Positions 17,556 through 27,634 of a stretch of 64,000 nucleotides of DNA are shown one piece after another. Each line of letters starts with the position of its first letter. Position 1 is the first letter of the stretch. Origin of the DNA: Paenirhizobium selenitireducens ATCC BAA-1503 (GTDB lineage Bacteria; Pseudomonadota; Alphaproteobacteria; Rhizobiales; Rhizobiaceae). The notes beneath the pieces are model-generated. The model searched no databases. It saw only the letters and a program-made list of their open reading frames with translations, and was not told where the DNA came from. Where the stretch lies: NCBI RefSeq assembly GCF_000518785.1, contig NZ_JAEG01000009.1:124001-188000 (forward strand), written 5' to 3'. A program made the position numbers and the translations under genes.

Positions 17556-18433
17556 CAGCGTTTTCCTCCGCGGATTTCGGAATAGAGGTAAGGCACGATG
17601 ATCGAGAAGATCATGATCAGCATGATGATCGCCGAGGACGCGCCGATGCCCATCTGGTTGCGGGTGAAGGTGTAGGAATACATGAAGGTGGCCGGCACTT
17701 CGGTCGCCTGCCCCGGCCCGCCGCCGGTCAGCGCCACGACGAGGTCGTAGGCCTTGATGGCGAGATGGGCGAGCACGACAAAGGCCGAAAGGAAGACCGG
17801 GCGCATCAGCGGGATGATGATGCGGCGATAGACGGTGGCGGTGGAGGCGCCGTCGATCTGGGCGGCCTTGATGATCTCGTTGTCGACGCCGCGCAGGCCG
17901 GCCAGGAACATGGCCATGACGAAGCCGGAGGACTGCCAGACGGCAGCGATTACCACGCAGTAGATGGCGTAGTTGCGATCCTTGATCCAGTCGAAGGCGA
18001 AGCTTTCCCAGCCCCAGAGATGCATGGTGTTCTCAAGACCGATGCCGGGATCGAGGAACCACTTCCACGCGGTGCCGGTGACGATGAAGGAAAGCGCCAT
18101 CGGATAGAGATAGATCGGCCGCAGAAGCCCCTCGGCGCGGATCTTCTGGTCGAGCAGGATGGCAAGCCCAAGGCCGAGCACCGAGCAGATGACGATGTAG
18201 AGCGAGGCGAAGATACCGAGATTGCCGAGGGCTCGCCACCAGTGCGGCAGCGCCCAGAGCTTGGTGTAGTTGGCGAGGCCGACGAAATTGTAGGACGGCA
18301 GCATCTTGCTGTCCGTCATCGACAGAAAGCCCGTATAGGCGATGAAGCCGTAGACGAAGACGAGCACGATAAGGAAACTGGGTGCCAGCACGAGCTTTGG
18401 CAAAAGCTCCTGCAGCCGGCTGCGGCTGTCCAT
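17555..18433 (-). CDS. carbohydrate ABC transporter permease (MalF-like)
   Basis: Partner permease of the importer, 292 residues from the ATG at 18433; a TTG at 18466 would add 11 basic residues. It has six predicted membrane helices and the EAA loop EIIKAAQIDGASTATVYRRI. The motif YDLVVALTGGGPGQAT is typical of MalF-like sugar permeases. The next upstream gene is the binding protein, across a palindromic element of about 115 bases. Confidence 0.9.
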   Translation of the reverse strand: MDSRSRLQELLPKLVLAPSFLIVLVFVYGFIAYTGFLSMTDSKMLPSYNFVGLANYTKLWALPHWWRALGNLGIFASLYIVICSVLGLGLAILLDQKIRAEGLLRPIYLYPMALSFIVTGTAWKWFLDPGIGLENTMHLWGWESFAFDWIKDRNYAIYCVVIAAVWQSSGFVMAMFLAGLRGVDNEIIKAAQIDGASTATVYRRIIIPLMRPVFLSAFVVLAHLAIKAYDLVVALTGGGPGQATEVPATFMYSYTFTRNQMGIGASSAIIMLIMIFSIIVPYLYSEIRGGKR

Positions 18434-18484
18434 GGTCGTTACCACCGTTTTCTTGTGTATTTTCAAAAGTCTGGTGAGGGGTGA

Positions 18485-18599
18485 TGCCCCTCATCCGCCT
18501 GCCGGCACCTTCTCCCCGCGAGCGGGGAGAAGGTATATGCGGCACCGCGTTGGCCGTCCCCTCTCCCCGCCTGCGGGGAGAGGGTCAGGGTGAGGGGCA
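18485..18599. repeat. RIME-like mosaic palindromic element
   Basis: Bounded by TGCCCCTCA (18485-18493) and its inverse TGAGGGGCA (18591-18599). Inside are two strong palindromes: ACCTTCTCCCC/GGGGAGAAGGT and CCCTCTCCCC/GGGGAGAGGG. About 115 bases with two large palindromes is the architecture described for the Rhizobium-specific intergenic mosaic element. It separates the binding-protein gene from the permeases and could stop or slow read-through, leaving more binding protein than permease. Confidence 0.75.
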
Positions 18600-18619
18600 G
18601 ATAGCCCCGTCCCCTGGCT

Positions 18620-19870
18620 TTACTTTGCACCCTCGACGGCAGCCGCCAGTTCCTTGACGGCTTCGTCGGAGTTGAGTTCGCCGTTGAAGGCGCGGGTGAC
18701 GACGTCGTAGATGGCGTTCTTCACCGAGGCCGGGTTGGCGTGGCCATGGGCCATGGAGCCGAACAGCGAACCATTGGTGTTGGCTTCCGCCAGGTCCTTG
18801 ATCGCCTTCTTGCCGCAATCGTCGAAGGCTTCGTCCGACACGTCGGTGCGGGCCGGGGCTGAACCCTTGACCACGTTGAAGGCCGACTGGAAGGTCGGGC
18901 TCTCGATGGCCGATGCCATGGCCAGCTGTGCCGGGACCTTGTCGTCGGCAACCTTGAACATGGCAAACTGGTCGGAGTTGAAGGTGACGGAGCCCTGCGT
19001 TCCGGGGAAGCGCATGCAGACGAAGTCGGAGCCCGGCTTCTTGCCGGCCTTGATGAATTCGCCCTTGGCCCAGTCGCCCATGAACTGAACGCCGGCCTTG
19101 CCTTCGATGACCATGGCGGAAGCGAGGTTCCAGTCACGGCCGGAGAAGTTGTCGTCGACGTAGGAGCGGAGCTTCGCCAGGCGGTCGAAGGCTTCCTTCA
19201 TCTTGTCGCCGGAGAGTGCCGCCGGATCGAGGTCGATGAAGGCCTGCTTGTAGAAATCATTGCCAAGCGAAAGCACGACGGCGTCGAAGATCGTCGCGTC
19301 CTGCCAGGGCTGGCCGCCATGGGCGACCGGGGTGATGCCCTGTGCCTTGAAGTTGTCAAGCAGGGCGACCAGTTCTTCCCAGCTCGTCGGCTCCTTGCCG
19401 CCGGCCTTGTCGAGCGCTGCCTTGTTGATCCACAACCAGTTGGTGGAGTGGACGTTGACCGGAGCGGCGATCCAGTGGCCGTCATACTTGGAGAACTGCT
19501 GCAGGGCGGTCGGGATGACCTTGTCCCAGCCTTCCTTGGCAGCGACTTCGTCGAGATTGCCGAGCGCGCCTTCCTTGGCCCAGTCGAGAATGTCGAAGCC
19601 GAGCATCTGCACGGCGGTCGGCGCATTGCCGGCCGTGACGCGGGCACGAAGCACCGTCATCGCTTCCGTACCGCCACCACCGGCGACCGGCATGTCGGTC
19701 CAGGAAATGCCCTTGCCTTCTAGGTCCTTCTTCAGGACGTCGAGGGCTGCGGCTTCGCCGCCCGAAGTCCACCAATGCAGGACTTCGACATTGTCGGCGG
19801 CGCGGGCGATGCCGCCTGCCATCGTGGCGATCAGGGCTGCTGCAGTCGTGGTAGTCAAGAACTTGCGCAT
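18620..19870 (-). CDS. carbohydrate ABC transporter substrate-binding protein
   Basis: Periplasmic sugar-binding protein, 416 residues, first gene of the importer operon. It has a clear signal peptide ([20 protein letters not shown], cleaved near ARA-AD). The mature start [13 protein letters not shown] and the later [14 protein letters not shown] and QFMGDWAKG are typical of CUT1 glucose/mannose-type binding proteins. The start has GGGAGGA about 6 bases upstream. Specificity cannot be read directly; the flanking GMC and SDR genes suggest an oxidisable hexose or derivative. Confidence 0.9.
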   Translation of the reverse strand: MRKFLTTTTAAALIATMAGGIARAADNVEVLHWWTSGGEAAALDVLKKDLEGKGISWTDMPVAGGGGTEAMTVLRARVTAGNAPTAVQMLGFDILDWAKEGALGNLDEVAAKEGWDKVIPTALQQFSKYDGHWIAAPVNVHSTNWLWINKAALDKAGGKEPTSWEELVALLDNFKAQGITPVAHGGQPWQDATIFDAVVLSLGNDFYKQAFIDLDPAALSGDKMKEAFDRLAKLRSYVDDNFSGRDWNLASAMVIEGKAGVQFMGDWAKGEFIKAGKKPGSDFVCMRFPGTQGSVTFNSDQFAMFKVADDKVPAQLAMASAIESPTFQSAFNVVKGSAPARTDVSDEAFDDCGKKAIKDLAEANTNGSLFGSMAHGHANPASVKNAIYDVVTRAFNGELNSDEAVKELAAAVEGAK

Positions 19871-19984
19871 CGTATTCCTCCCGGTTGCAAGTCAAGGCGG
19901 CGGAACTCCTCCCCGCCGTTTGGATGGACCAGGCACATTCGCGCCAGGTCCGGTATCTCATGCGGTCTCCCACCGCAGGGGTAT

Positions 19985-20045
19985 TTAAGAAGTCATAACT
20001 TGACCAACGTCAAGAACACCGAAACACATTTTTAAATCGATTGAA
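19985..20045 (-). promoter_or_regulatory. candidate promoter and LacI-type operator before the sugar-importer operon
   Basis: On the minus strand a rhizobial-type -35 CTTGAC (20014-20009) precedes TTCTTA (19991-19986) by 17 bases. The -35 lies in a perfect inverted repeat CTTGAC-CAAC-GTCAAG (19999-20014). Upstream of it, TTAAATCGATTGAA (20032-20045) matches its own reverse complement in 6 of 7 pairs around a central CG, the form of a LacI-family operator. It differs from the operators at 26141 and 26342, so another regulator would be involved. Confidence 0.4.
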
Positions 20046-20067
20046 CACTATGTATTCCGGGCCTTAT

Positions 20068-21576
20068 TCAGCGCGGCATCCACCAGCCGGTGCGCGCGCC
20101 GATATGCATGTTGAGGGTCTTGGTCTCGGTGTAGTCCTCGACCGCGTGGCGGCCGAGTTCACGCCCGAGGCCCGACTGGCGATAGCCGCCGAAGGGCAGT
20201 TCCGACGCGCCATCCATGAAGGTGTTCATCCAGACCGTACCGGCACGAACCTTGCGGCCGACCGTCAGGCAAGTGTCGAAATCGCGGCTCCAGACGCCGG
20301 CCGACAGGCCATAGTCGATGGCATTGGCGATACGGATCGCCTCGTCCGTCGTCTCGAAGGTCAGGACCGAAAGGACGGGACCGAAGACTTCCTCGCGGGC
20401 GACCGCCATCTCCGGGGTCACCTTGTCGAGGATGGTCGGGGTCATGAATTGGCCCATGCCGAAATCGATGGTCGATCCGCCATAGGCGACGTTGGCGCCG
20501 CCGGCCGCCGCACCCGATACATAGCCGGAGATCTTTTCCAGATGCTGCGGGGTGATGATCGCGCCGACCTGGGTCGTCGGGTCGAGCGGATCGCCGACCT
20601 TGACGGCATTGGAAAGCTCGGCAATCCGGGCGACCACGTCGTCGGCGATGCTCTTGTGCAGGATCAGGCGCGAGCCGGCATTGCAGCATTCGCCGGCGTT
20701 GAACCAGGCGCCGAACACGGCGGCATCGATGAAGGCCTCCAGATCGGCGTCGGGAAAGACGATCTGCGGGTTCTTGCCGCCGAGTTCGAGCGAGACCTTC
20801 TTCAGCGTCTGCGCGGCGTTCGCCATCGTCAGCTTGCCAACGCCAGTGGAGCCGGTGAACGAAATCATGTCGACCGCCGGATGGGTGGTCATCGGCGCGC
20901 CGACTTCCGGACCGGTGCCGACCAGGATGTTGACGACGCCGGCGGGCACGCCGGCCTCGATCAGGATTTCGCCGAGCACCAGGGTCGAGCCGGAGGTGAG
21001 TTCGGACGGCTTGACGACGCAAGTGCAGCCGGCGGCAAGCGCGAAGGGCAGCTTCTGGCCGACGATCAGGAAGGGGAAGTTCCACGGCGTGATGATCGAC
21101 ACGACGCCGATCGCCTCGCGCAGCACCACACCCAGCGTGCCGTCGCCGAGCGTGTTGTAGCTTTCGCCGTGCAGGTCGCGGGCAAGGGCCGCGGCATAGC
21201 GCCAGATGTCGACGGCGCCGGCGATCTCGCCCTTCACCTGGGTGATCGGCTTGCCGGCCTCGACGGCATCGAGATAGGCGATCTCGTCCAGCCGTTCCTC
21301 GATCAGGGAGGCAGCCTTCAGCAGGATGCCGGAGCGTTCCGCGGCCGTCATGCGCGGCCAGGGGCCATCGTCGAAGGCCTTGCGGGCGGCGAGAATGGCG
21401 CGCTCCGCGTCTGCGGCGCCTGCCTGCTGGTAGCGGCTGACGACCACGCCGTGGCCGGGGGCCACGCGCTCCAGCGTGCGGCCGTCGGCGCCGCCACCCC
21501 ATTTGCCGTCGATCAGCATGGAGAATTCGCGAACCGTCGCGTCTTCGATCTTCCTGGGCGTGACCAGTACCGGCAT
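20068..21576 (-). CDS. aldehyde dehydrogenase (NAD(P)-dependent, ALDH superfamily)
   Basis: Oxidises an aldehyde to a carboxylate. 502 residues. It contains PWNFPF, the nucleotide-fold FTGSTGVGK, the general-base Glu in LELGGKNP and the nucleophile in NAGECCNAG (second Cys). The end is the usual FGGYRQSGLGRE. The start at 21576 overlaps the stop of the enoyl-CoA hydratase gene by one base (TAATG), with GGGAG 7 bases upstream; an ATG two codons earlier is too close to that site. Last gene of the LacI-headed operon. Betaine-aldehyde-like annotation is common for such proteins but is not supported by context. Confidence 0.9.
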   Translation of the reverse strand: MPVLVTPRKIEDATVREFSMLIDGKWGGGADGRTLERVAPGHGVVVSRYQQAGAADAERAILAARKAFDDGPWPRMTAAERSGILLKAASLIEERLDEIAYLDAVEAGKPITQVKGEIAGAVDIWRYAAALARDLHGESYNTLGDGTLGVVLREAIGVVSIITPWNFPFLIVGQKLPFALAAGCTCVVKPSELTSGSTLVLGEILIEAGVPAGVVNILVGTGPEVGAPMTTHPAVDMISFTGSTGVGKLTMANAAQTLKKVSLELGGKNPQIVFPDADLEAFIDAAVFGAWFNAGECCNAGSRLILHKSIADDVVARIAELSNAVKVGDPLDPTTQVGAIITPQHLEKISGYVSGAAAGGANVAYGGSTIDFGMGQFMTPTILDKVTPEMAVAREEVFGPVLSVLTFETTDEAIRIANAIDYGLSAGVWSRDFDTCLTVGRKVRAGTVWMNTFMDGASELPFGGYRQSGLGRELGRHAVEDYTETKTLNMHIGARTGWWMPR

Positions 21577-22355
21577 TACCATTCTCCCTTGAATTCGGCG
21601 GCGCGTTTTTCCCTGAAGGCGGACACGCCTTCCTTCAGGTCGCCGGTCTTGGCCACCAGGATCGATCCCAGCGCCTCGACGGCCGCGCCATTGTCCTCGC
21701 CGCCGGCGATGGACAGCATAAGTTTCGAGATTTCGACCGCCGCGGGCCCCCGTGTTGCTATCCGCGCGGCATAGTCTTTGGCCGCGTTCAGCGCTTCGCC
21801 GGTGTCGACCACGAGATCGACCAGGCCGTTGACGCACGCTTCCTCTGCCACGAACATCTCTCCGCCCAGCACCATGCGCCGCACAATCTGCGCCCCGAAG
21901 CGGCGCACCAGCCGCTGCGTGCCCGACCAGCCGGGCACCATGCCGAGAGACGTTTCCGGCAGGCCGATCTTTGCTTGGCGCTCGGCGATGCGGATGTCGG
22001 CGGCGCCGGCCAGTTCCAGCCCGCCGCCCAGCGCATGGCCGTTCATCGCAGCGATCACCGGCATGCGCAGCGTCGCCAGCCGATCGAAGATACGGTGGCC
22101 ATGGCGCACCCAATGGTGGCCAAATTCCTGCGCCTGCATGCCGCCCCAGGCGGCGATGTCGCCACCGGCGGAGAAGGCCTTGCCCTCGCCCGTCAGGATG
22201 ACAACGCGAACGGCACTGTCGGCCTCGACGCGATCAAGGATTTCCGAAAGCTCGGCGAGCATGTCGAGATCGAGCGCGTTGAGCTTGTCGGCGCGCGCCA
22301 ATGTGATGGTGGCGACTGAAGCTTCGACAGCAAGCCGGATGCGGGGTTCAGTCAT
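21576..22355 (-). CDS. enoyl-CoA hydratase/isomerase family protein
   Basis: Crotonase-fold enzyme, 259 residues. The first oxyanion-hole segment is KAFSAGGDIAAWGG and the second NGHALGGGLELAGAADI. The catalytic region has GLPETSLGMVPGWSGTQRL, with the Glu of the PE-S motif kept. It overlaps the CoA-transferase gene by 8 bases and the aldehyde dehydrogenase by 1, so all three are coupled. It may hydrate or dehydrate a CoA thioester made by the neighbouring transferase. Confidence 0.9.
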   Translation of the reverse strand: MTEPRIRLAVEASVATITLARADKLNALDLDMLAELSEILDRVEADSAVRVVILTGEGKAFSAGGDIAAWGGMQAQEFGHHWVRHGHRIFDRLATLRMPVIAAMNGHALGGGLELAGAADIRIAERQAKIGLPETSLGMVPGWSGTQRLVRRFGAQIVRRMVLGGEMFVAEEACVNGLVDLVVDTGEALNAAKDYAARIATRGPAAVEISKLMLSIAGGEDNGAAVEALGSILVAKTGDLKEGVSAFREKRAAEFKGEW

Positions 22356-23958
22356 GGGACACCTCCAGCACCCGCCTCGGCTTCTGCGGAAGCGTCAGGC
22401 CGATCGGCGCATCGCGGAACAGCTCGTGATCCATGCCCTTGAGATCCGGCGAGATGATCAGCGGGAATTCCGACTGGGCGAGAATCTGGCTTTCGAGATC
22501 GATGCCCGGCGCGATTTCGGTGAGCATGATGCCGTCCGGCGTCAGCTTCATTACGCAGCGCTCGGTCACATAGGTGATGTCCTGGCCCTGGCTGATGGCG
22601 CGATGGCCGGAGAAGGTCACGTGTTCGACCTCGTTGACCAGCTTCTTCAACTTGCCTTCCTTTTCGATGACCAGTCGACCGTCCTCGATGGAGAGCTTGG
22701 CGCCGGCATTGAACATGCCCGAGAAGACGATCTTTTTGGCCCGCGCCGTGATGTCGACGAAGCCGCCGGCGCCGGCCGTCACATGCGGACGGAAGGCGAG
22801 CTTGGAGACGTTGACCGAGCCGTCGCGGCCGATCTCGAGGAAGGAGAGTAGCGAGGCGTCGAAGCCGCCACCCTGAAAGTAGGTGAACTGGTAGGGCGAC
22901 GGCATGTAACCGTCAGCGTTCGAGGCGCAGCCGAAGGCGAAATCCAAAAGCGGCACGCCGCCGACGGCGCCCTGCTCGATCACCCAGGTGACGGCGCCGT
23001 GCAGGCCCTCTTCGAGCAGGATGCGCGGCACATTGGCGGAAATGCCGAAGCCGAGGTTGACGCAGCTTCCGGCTTCCAGCTCCTGCGCCACGCGGCGGGC
23101 GATGACCTTCTGGATGCCGAATTCCGGCAGATGGAAGCTGCCGAGCGGACGGAAGATCTCCCCCGAGATCGCCGGATCGTAGAGCGTCTGGGTCGTCTGT
23201 TTCTGGTCGGGATCGACGATGACATAATCGACCAGCATGCCGGGCACGCGCACGTCATGCGGCTTCAGCGAGCCGTCCTTGGTCAAACGCTTGACCTGGG
23301 CAATCACGATGCCGCCATTGTTGCGGGCGGCGAGCGCCTGGTCGAGGCCGCCGAGATAGGCGCCCTCGTGTTCATAAGTGAGATTGCCGCGCTCGTCGGC
23401 CGTGGTGGCGCGGATGATGGCGACCTGCGGAAGGATGGCCGGGAAATAGAGCCATTCTTCGCCTTCGAACTCGATCTTCCTGACGACCGGCTCTTCGGCC
23501 GCGGCCGCATTCATGGCGCAGCCTTGGCGATCCGGATCGACGAAGGTTTCGAGACCGATCTTGGTGATCACGCCCGGACGCTTGGCGGCCGCCTCGCGGT
23601 GCATGTCGAACAGGATGCCTGAGGGGATGTTGTAGGCGGGGATCTCGTTTCCGGTGACCATCTGCCAGATGAGCGGCGGCTCGGAGGTCGAGGGTCCCGA
23701 CGGATAGGAGCCGCCGATGATGCGCGCCAGAAGCCCCTTGCGGGCGATATGATCGATGCCCTTGATGCCGCTCATGTCGCCGGCAGCGATCGGATGCAGG
23801 GTCGTCAGGTTCCGCGGATGGCCGGTTGTCTCGAAGCGTTCGCCGATCGCCTTCAGCATCAAGTCCGGGCAGCCGAGGCCGCTCGACGACGAGACGGAGA
23901 CGATGGCGCCATCGGGGATCAGGGCGGCGGCTTCGGCCGGGGTGATCTGCTTGCTCAT
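22348..23958 (-). CDS. acyl-CoA:acetate/3-ketoacid CoA-transferase (fused alpha-beta, YdiF type)
   Basis: Class I CoA-transferase with both halves in one 536-residue chain. The N-terminal half opens ITPAEAAALIPDGAIVSVSSSSG. The C-terminal half carries the catalytic Glu328 in IEQGAVGG, the counterpart of the ESG motif that forms the glutamyl-CoA intermediate. Start at 23958 (MSKQ); a TTG at 23970 is less likely. It lies 8 bases after the Gfo/Idh/MocA gene. It probably activates an organic acid produced earlier in the pathway. Which acid is unknown. Confidence 0.9.
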   Translation of the reverse strand: MSKQITPAEAAALIPDGAIVSVSSSSGLGCPDLMLKAIGERFETTGHPRNLTTLHPIAAGDMSGIKGIDHIARKGLLARIIGGSYPSGPSTSEPPLIWQMVTGNEIPAYNIPSGILFDMHREAAAKRPGVITKIGLETFVDPDRQGCAMNAAAAEEPVVRKIEFEGEEWLYFPAILPQVAIIRATTADERGNLTYEHEGAYLGGLDQALAARNNGGIVIAQVKRLTKDGSLKPHDVRVPGMLVDYVIVDPDQKQTTQTLYDPAISGEIFRPLGSFHLPEFGIQKVIARRVAQELEAGSCVNLGFGISANVPRILLEEGLHGAVTWVIEQGAVGGVPLLDFAFGCASNADGYMPSPYQFTYFQGGGFDASLLSFLEIGRDGSVNVSKLAFRPHVTAGAGGFVDITARAKKIVFSGMFNAGAKLSIEDGRLVIEKEGKLKKLVNEVEHVTFSGHRAISQGQDITYVTERCVMKLTPDGIMLTEIAPGIDLESQILAQSEFPLIISPDLKGMDHELFRDAPIGLTLPQKPRRVLEVSHD

Positions 23959-23966
23959 GGTCCTGC

Positions 23967-25010
<1,044 letters not shown>

Positions 25011-25019
25011 TCAATTTCC

Positions 25020-26099
25020 TCAAAGCGCGACGGTCGCCGCGCCCTCCATCGTCAAACCGCCGATATGCCCCTCCCCCAGGGCACCGGTTGCACCGCAGCT
25101 GCGGCGAACCACCAGGTGCGCCGGGCTGACGACAGCCTCGGGCTCCACCTTTCCGGCATTGATCTGTTTCAGCAGCAACTGCGCGGCTCGGCGCCCCATG
25201 CCCTGCGGGTCGATCGACACCGTCGTCAGCGCCGGCACTGCCGTCTTTGCCTCGATGACGTCGTCGAAGCCGACGACGGCGAAATCCGCTCCCGGATCGA
25301 GCCTGACCTTGCGCAGGCCGTCGCAGACACCGAAGGCGACCGCATCGTTGAAACACAGCGCCGCGGTCGGGCGATTGGCCAGAGCCAGACAGCGCTCGAT
25401 CGCCGCCATGCCGCCGACGCGCGAAGGCGCGGACGCCATGACCAGATCGTCGCCGCAATCGAGACCGGCCGCACGCAGCGCCTCGCGATAGCCGCCAAGG
25501 CGCTCGGCGAAGACGGTCGTGTCCGGGAAACCACCCAGGAAAGCGATGCGCCGATGGCCAAGCGAAACCAGATGTTCGACCGCAGCCCTGGCGCCGGCGG
25601 CATTGTCCGACAGCAGCGAGGAGACCCGCGCGCCCGGCACGTTGCGCACCACGGCGACCACCGGAATGCCGGCCGCAGCCAGGGGTTTGAGGTCGGCGGC
25701 GGCCGTGCCGCGCGCCGGAGAGATGATCAGGCCGGAAATGCCATGCTCGCGCATCGAGTTGACGACCTCGCGCTGGCGATCGGGATTTTCCGCCGAATTG
25801 GCGAGAAACTGGACAAAGCCGGCGGACTGGACCGTCATGTCGATGCCGACTGCAAGCTCGGCGAAGAAGCTGTTGGTGAGATCGTTGACGACCACGCCGA
25901 TGATCTTCGACTTGGCGTTCGACTGGCGCAGATTGGCCGCGCCGCGATTATAGACGTAACCGAGTTCGCGGATCGCCGCATTGACCCTGGCGCGCGTTCC
26001 CTCGTTGACCAGCGGGCTGCCCTGCAGGACGAGAGACACGGTCGACTTCGACACGCCGGCGGCGCGTGCGATGTCGATGACCGTCACCCTTTCTCCCAT
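25020..26099 (-). CDS. LacI-family transcriptional regulator
   Basis: Repressor of the surrounding divergon, 359 residues. The N-terminal helix-turn-helix is VTVIDIARAAGVSKSTVSLV, followed by the hinge helix region GYVYNRGAANLRQ. The rest is the periplasmic-binding-protein-like effector domain (IIGVVVNDLTNSFFAEL to GFDDVIEAKTAVPALTTV). The start at 26099 has GGGAGG upstream; the longer frame to 26138 would overlap the promoter. It heads the five-gene operon and its own promoter contains an operator, so autoregulation is likely. The inducer is unknown. Confidence 0.92.
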   Translation of the reverse strand: MGERVTVIDIARAAGVSKSTVSLVLQGSPLVNEGTRARVNAAIRELGYVYNRGAANLRQSNAKSKIIGVVVNDLTNSFFAELAVGIDMTVQSAGFVQFLANSAENPDRQREVVNSMREHGISGLIISPARGTAAADLKPLAAAGIPVVAVVRNVPGARVSSLLSDNAAGARAAVEHLVSLGHRRIAFLGGFPDTTVFAERLGGYREALRAAGLDCGDDLVMASAPSRVGGMAAIERCLALANRPTAALCFNDAVAFGVCDGLRKVRLDPGADFAVVGFDDVIEAKTAVPALTTVSIDPQGMGRRAAQLLLKQINAGKVEPEAVVSPAHLVVRRSCGATGALGEGHIGGLTMEGAATVAL

Positions 26100-26134
26100 C
26101 TGCGGATCCTCCCGAATTTCAATCTGGATTGGAC

Positions 26135-26163
26135 TCATAATTGGAACGATCCAAATCTGTCAA
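26135..26163 (-). promoter_or_regulatory. lacI-operon promoter with operator in the spacer
   Basis: On the minus strand TTGACA (26163-26158) is followed after exactly 17 bases by TTATGA (26140-26135). The spacer contains the perfect 14-bp palindrome TTGGATCGTTCCAA reading on this strand (26141-26154), apart from the central A/T pair. Repressor bound here would block RNA polymerase directly. The start codon of lacI is 36 bases downstream of the -10. Confidence 0.8.
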
Positions 26164-26334
26164 GCAGGAATCGCGATTTTCATGCAATCGTGATCGGGGA
26201 CCGTCTGTCGAAGACGCGATCCCTCCACTATCTGATTGTTTTCGTGCTGTTAATGGCTAATTTCCGCCTTCGACTTGCCTACAATACAAACTGAAATAGT
26301 TCTTGATCTGGCAAAACTAGCCCGCTCTCATGAC

Positions 26335-26363
26335 TTGTCATTTGGAACGATCTAAATTATTGA
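26335..26363 (+). promoter_or_regulatory. DUF993-gene promoter with operator in the spacer
   Basis: TTGTCA (26335-26340), a 17-base spacer and TATTGA (26358-26363). The spacer holds TTGGAACGATCTAA (26342-26355), which differs from the operator at 26141-26154 by one base. The same promoter design occurs on both arms of the divergon, which supports one LacI regulator controlling both. Confidence 0.78.
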
Positions 26364-26389
26364 GCGATCGAACCATGGAGGAGGAAGCC

Positions 26390-27556
26390 ATGACCCAGAC
26401 CATTACCCTGCCGAAGATGGACGGCACGATCGAGGACTATCGCCTGGTCGGCACGCCCACGGCACGGCCCGCAGCGCCGCCGCGCTTCAACCGCATTGCC
26501 TATGCCGCCGCGCACGTCGTCTCGGACCCGTTTCGCGATCGCGATCCCTGGGGCGCACCGGCGATCGACTGGGACCGGACCATGGCTTTTCGCCATCATC
26601 TCTGGAGCCTCGGCTTCAAGATCGCCGAGGCCATGGATACGGCGCAGCGCGGCCTGGGGCTCGACTGGGCGGGCGCGCAGGAACTCATCCGCCGCTCTCT
26701 AGCCGAGGCGCGCCATGTGCCGGGCGCCGACCTGGCCTGCGGCGCGGGCACGGATCATCTCGCTCCATCCGATGCCCGTTCGCTCGACGACGTGATCCGC
26801 GCCTACGAGACCCAGATGGGTTTCGTCGAGGCGAATGGCGGCCGAACGATCATGATGGCGAGCCGGGCTTTGGCGCGCGTGGCGAGATCCGCGGACGACT
26901 ACCGCGCCGTCTATCGCCGCATCCTGCGCCAAGCGAAGGACAAGGTCATCCTGCACTGGCTGGGCAGCATGTTCGACCCGCAGCTCGCCGGCTACTGGGG
27001 CAGTGACAGCTTCGACGAGGCCCTTGATACCGTGATCTCGATCATCGACGAGAACCGCGACAAGGTCGAAGGCATCAAGATCTCGCTGCTCGACAATACC
27101 AAGGAGATCGCGCTGCGCAAGCGGCTGCCCGAAGGGGTGCTGTGCTACACCGGCGACGATTTCAACTATGCCGACCTGATCGAGGACGGGCCGGACGGCT
27201 ACAGCCACGCCCTGCTCGGCATCTTCGATGCGGTGGCGCCGCAGGCCTCCCATGCGCTCGCGGCGCTGGCTGTGGGCGACCGCGACGAATTCCGCAAGGT
27301 TCTGGCGCCGACAGTTCCGCTGTCGCGCAAGATCTTCGAGGCGCCGACACAATATTACAAGGCGGGCGTCGTCTTCCTTGCCTGGTTGAACGGCCACCAG
27401 GATCACTTCACCATGCCGGCCGGCATGCAATCGGCCCGTGGCATCCTGCACTATTGCGACGTCTTCCGCCTCGCCGACCAGGCCAATGTGCTCGACCAGC
27501 CGGAATTGGCGCTGCTGCGCATGGAGAACTTCGTCGCCGTCAATGGCGGGCGCTGA
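26390..27556 (+). CDS. DUF993 family protein (dihydrodipicolinate-synthase-like)
   Basis: A 388-residue protein of a TIM-barrel family usually labelled dihydrodipicolinate-synthase-like; its reaction is not established. Visible landmarks are TIMMASRALARVA, DKVILHWLGSMFDPQL, KVEGIKISLLDNTKE (a possible Schiff-base Lys region) and CYTGDDFNYADLIEDGPDG. The start at 26390 has GGAGGAGG upstream; an ATG at 26375 is also in frame but sits before that site. Transcribed divergently from the lacI operon with a matching operator. Together with the Gfo/Idh/MocA enzyme it suggests aldol or retro-aldol chemistry on an oxidised sugar. That is inference. Confidence 0.8.
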   Translation: MTQTITLPKMDGTIEDYRLVGTPTARPAAPPRFNRIAYAAAHVVSDPFRDRDPWGAPAIDWDRTMAFRHHLWSLGFKIAEAMDTAQRGLGLDWAGAQELIRRSLAEARHVPGADLACGAGTDHLAPSDARSLDDVIRAYETQMGFVEANGGRTIMMASRALARVARSADDYRAVYRRILRQAKDKVILHWLGSMFDPQLAGYWGSDSFDEALDTVISIIDENRDKVEGIKISLLDNTKEIALRKRLPEGVLCYTGDDFNYADLIEDGPDGYSHALLGIFDAVAPQASHALAALAVGDRDEFRKVLAPTVPLSRKIFEAPTQYYKAGVVFLAWLNGHQDHFTMPAGMQSARGILHYCDVFRLADQANVLDQPELALLRMENFVAVNGGR

Positions 27557-27573
27557 ACGTTCACCCTCGGATC

Positions 27574-27603
27574 TGAACCGATCGAAGCCGTTTGCCGTAT
27601 CCG
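27574..27603 (+). promoter_or_regulatory. possible sigma-E (ECF11-like) promoter before the SDR gene
   Basis: TGAACC (27574-27579), 18 bases, then TATCCG (27598-27603). This is one mismatch in the -35 from TGATCC and has the same spacing as the pair at 31832-31917. It would place the SDR gene in the local sigma-E regulon. Confidence 0.4.
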
Positions 27604-27620
27604 GAGGATAGGGCAAACGG
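27588..27620 (+). terminator. hairpin after the DUF993 gene, possible terminator
   Basis: Perfect 9-bp arms CCGTTTGCC (27588-27596) and GGCAAACGG (27612-27620) enclose a 15-base loop. The following TTCGAGAGGTTTTC is only moderately T-rich. It lies 31 bases after the DUF993 stop and before the SDR start. It overlaps the candidate promoter at 27574-27603. Confidence 0.4.
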
Positions 27621-27634
27621 TTCGAGAGGTTTTC

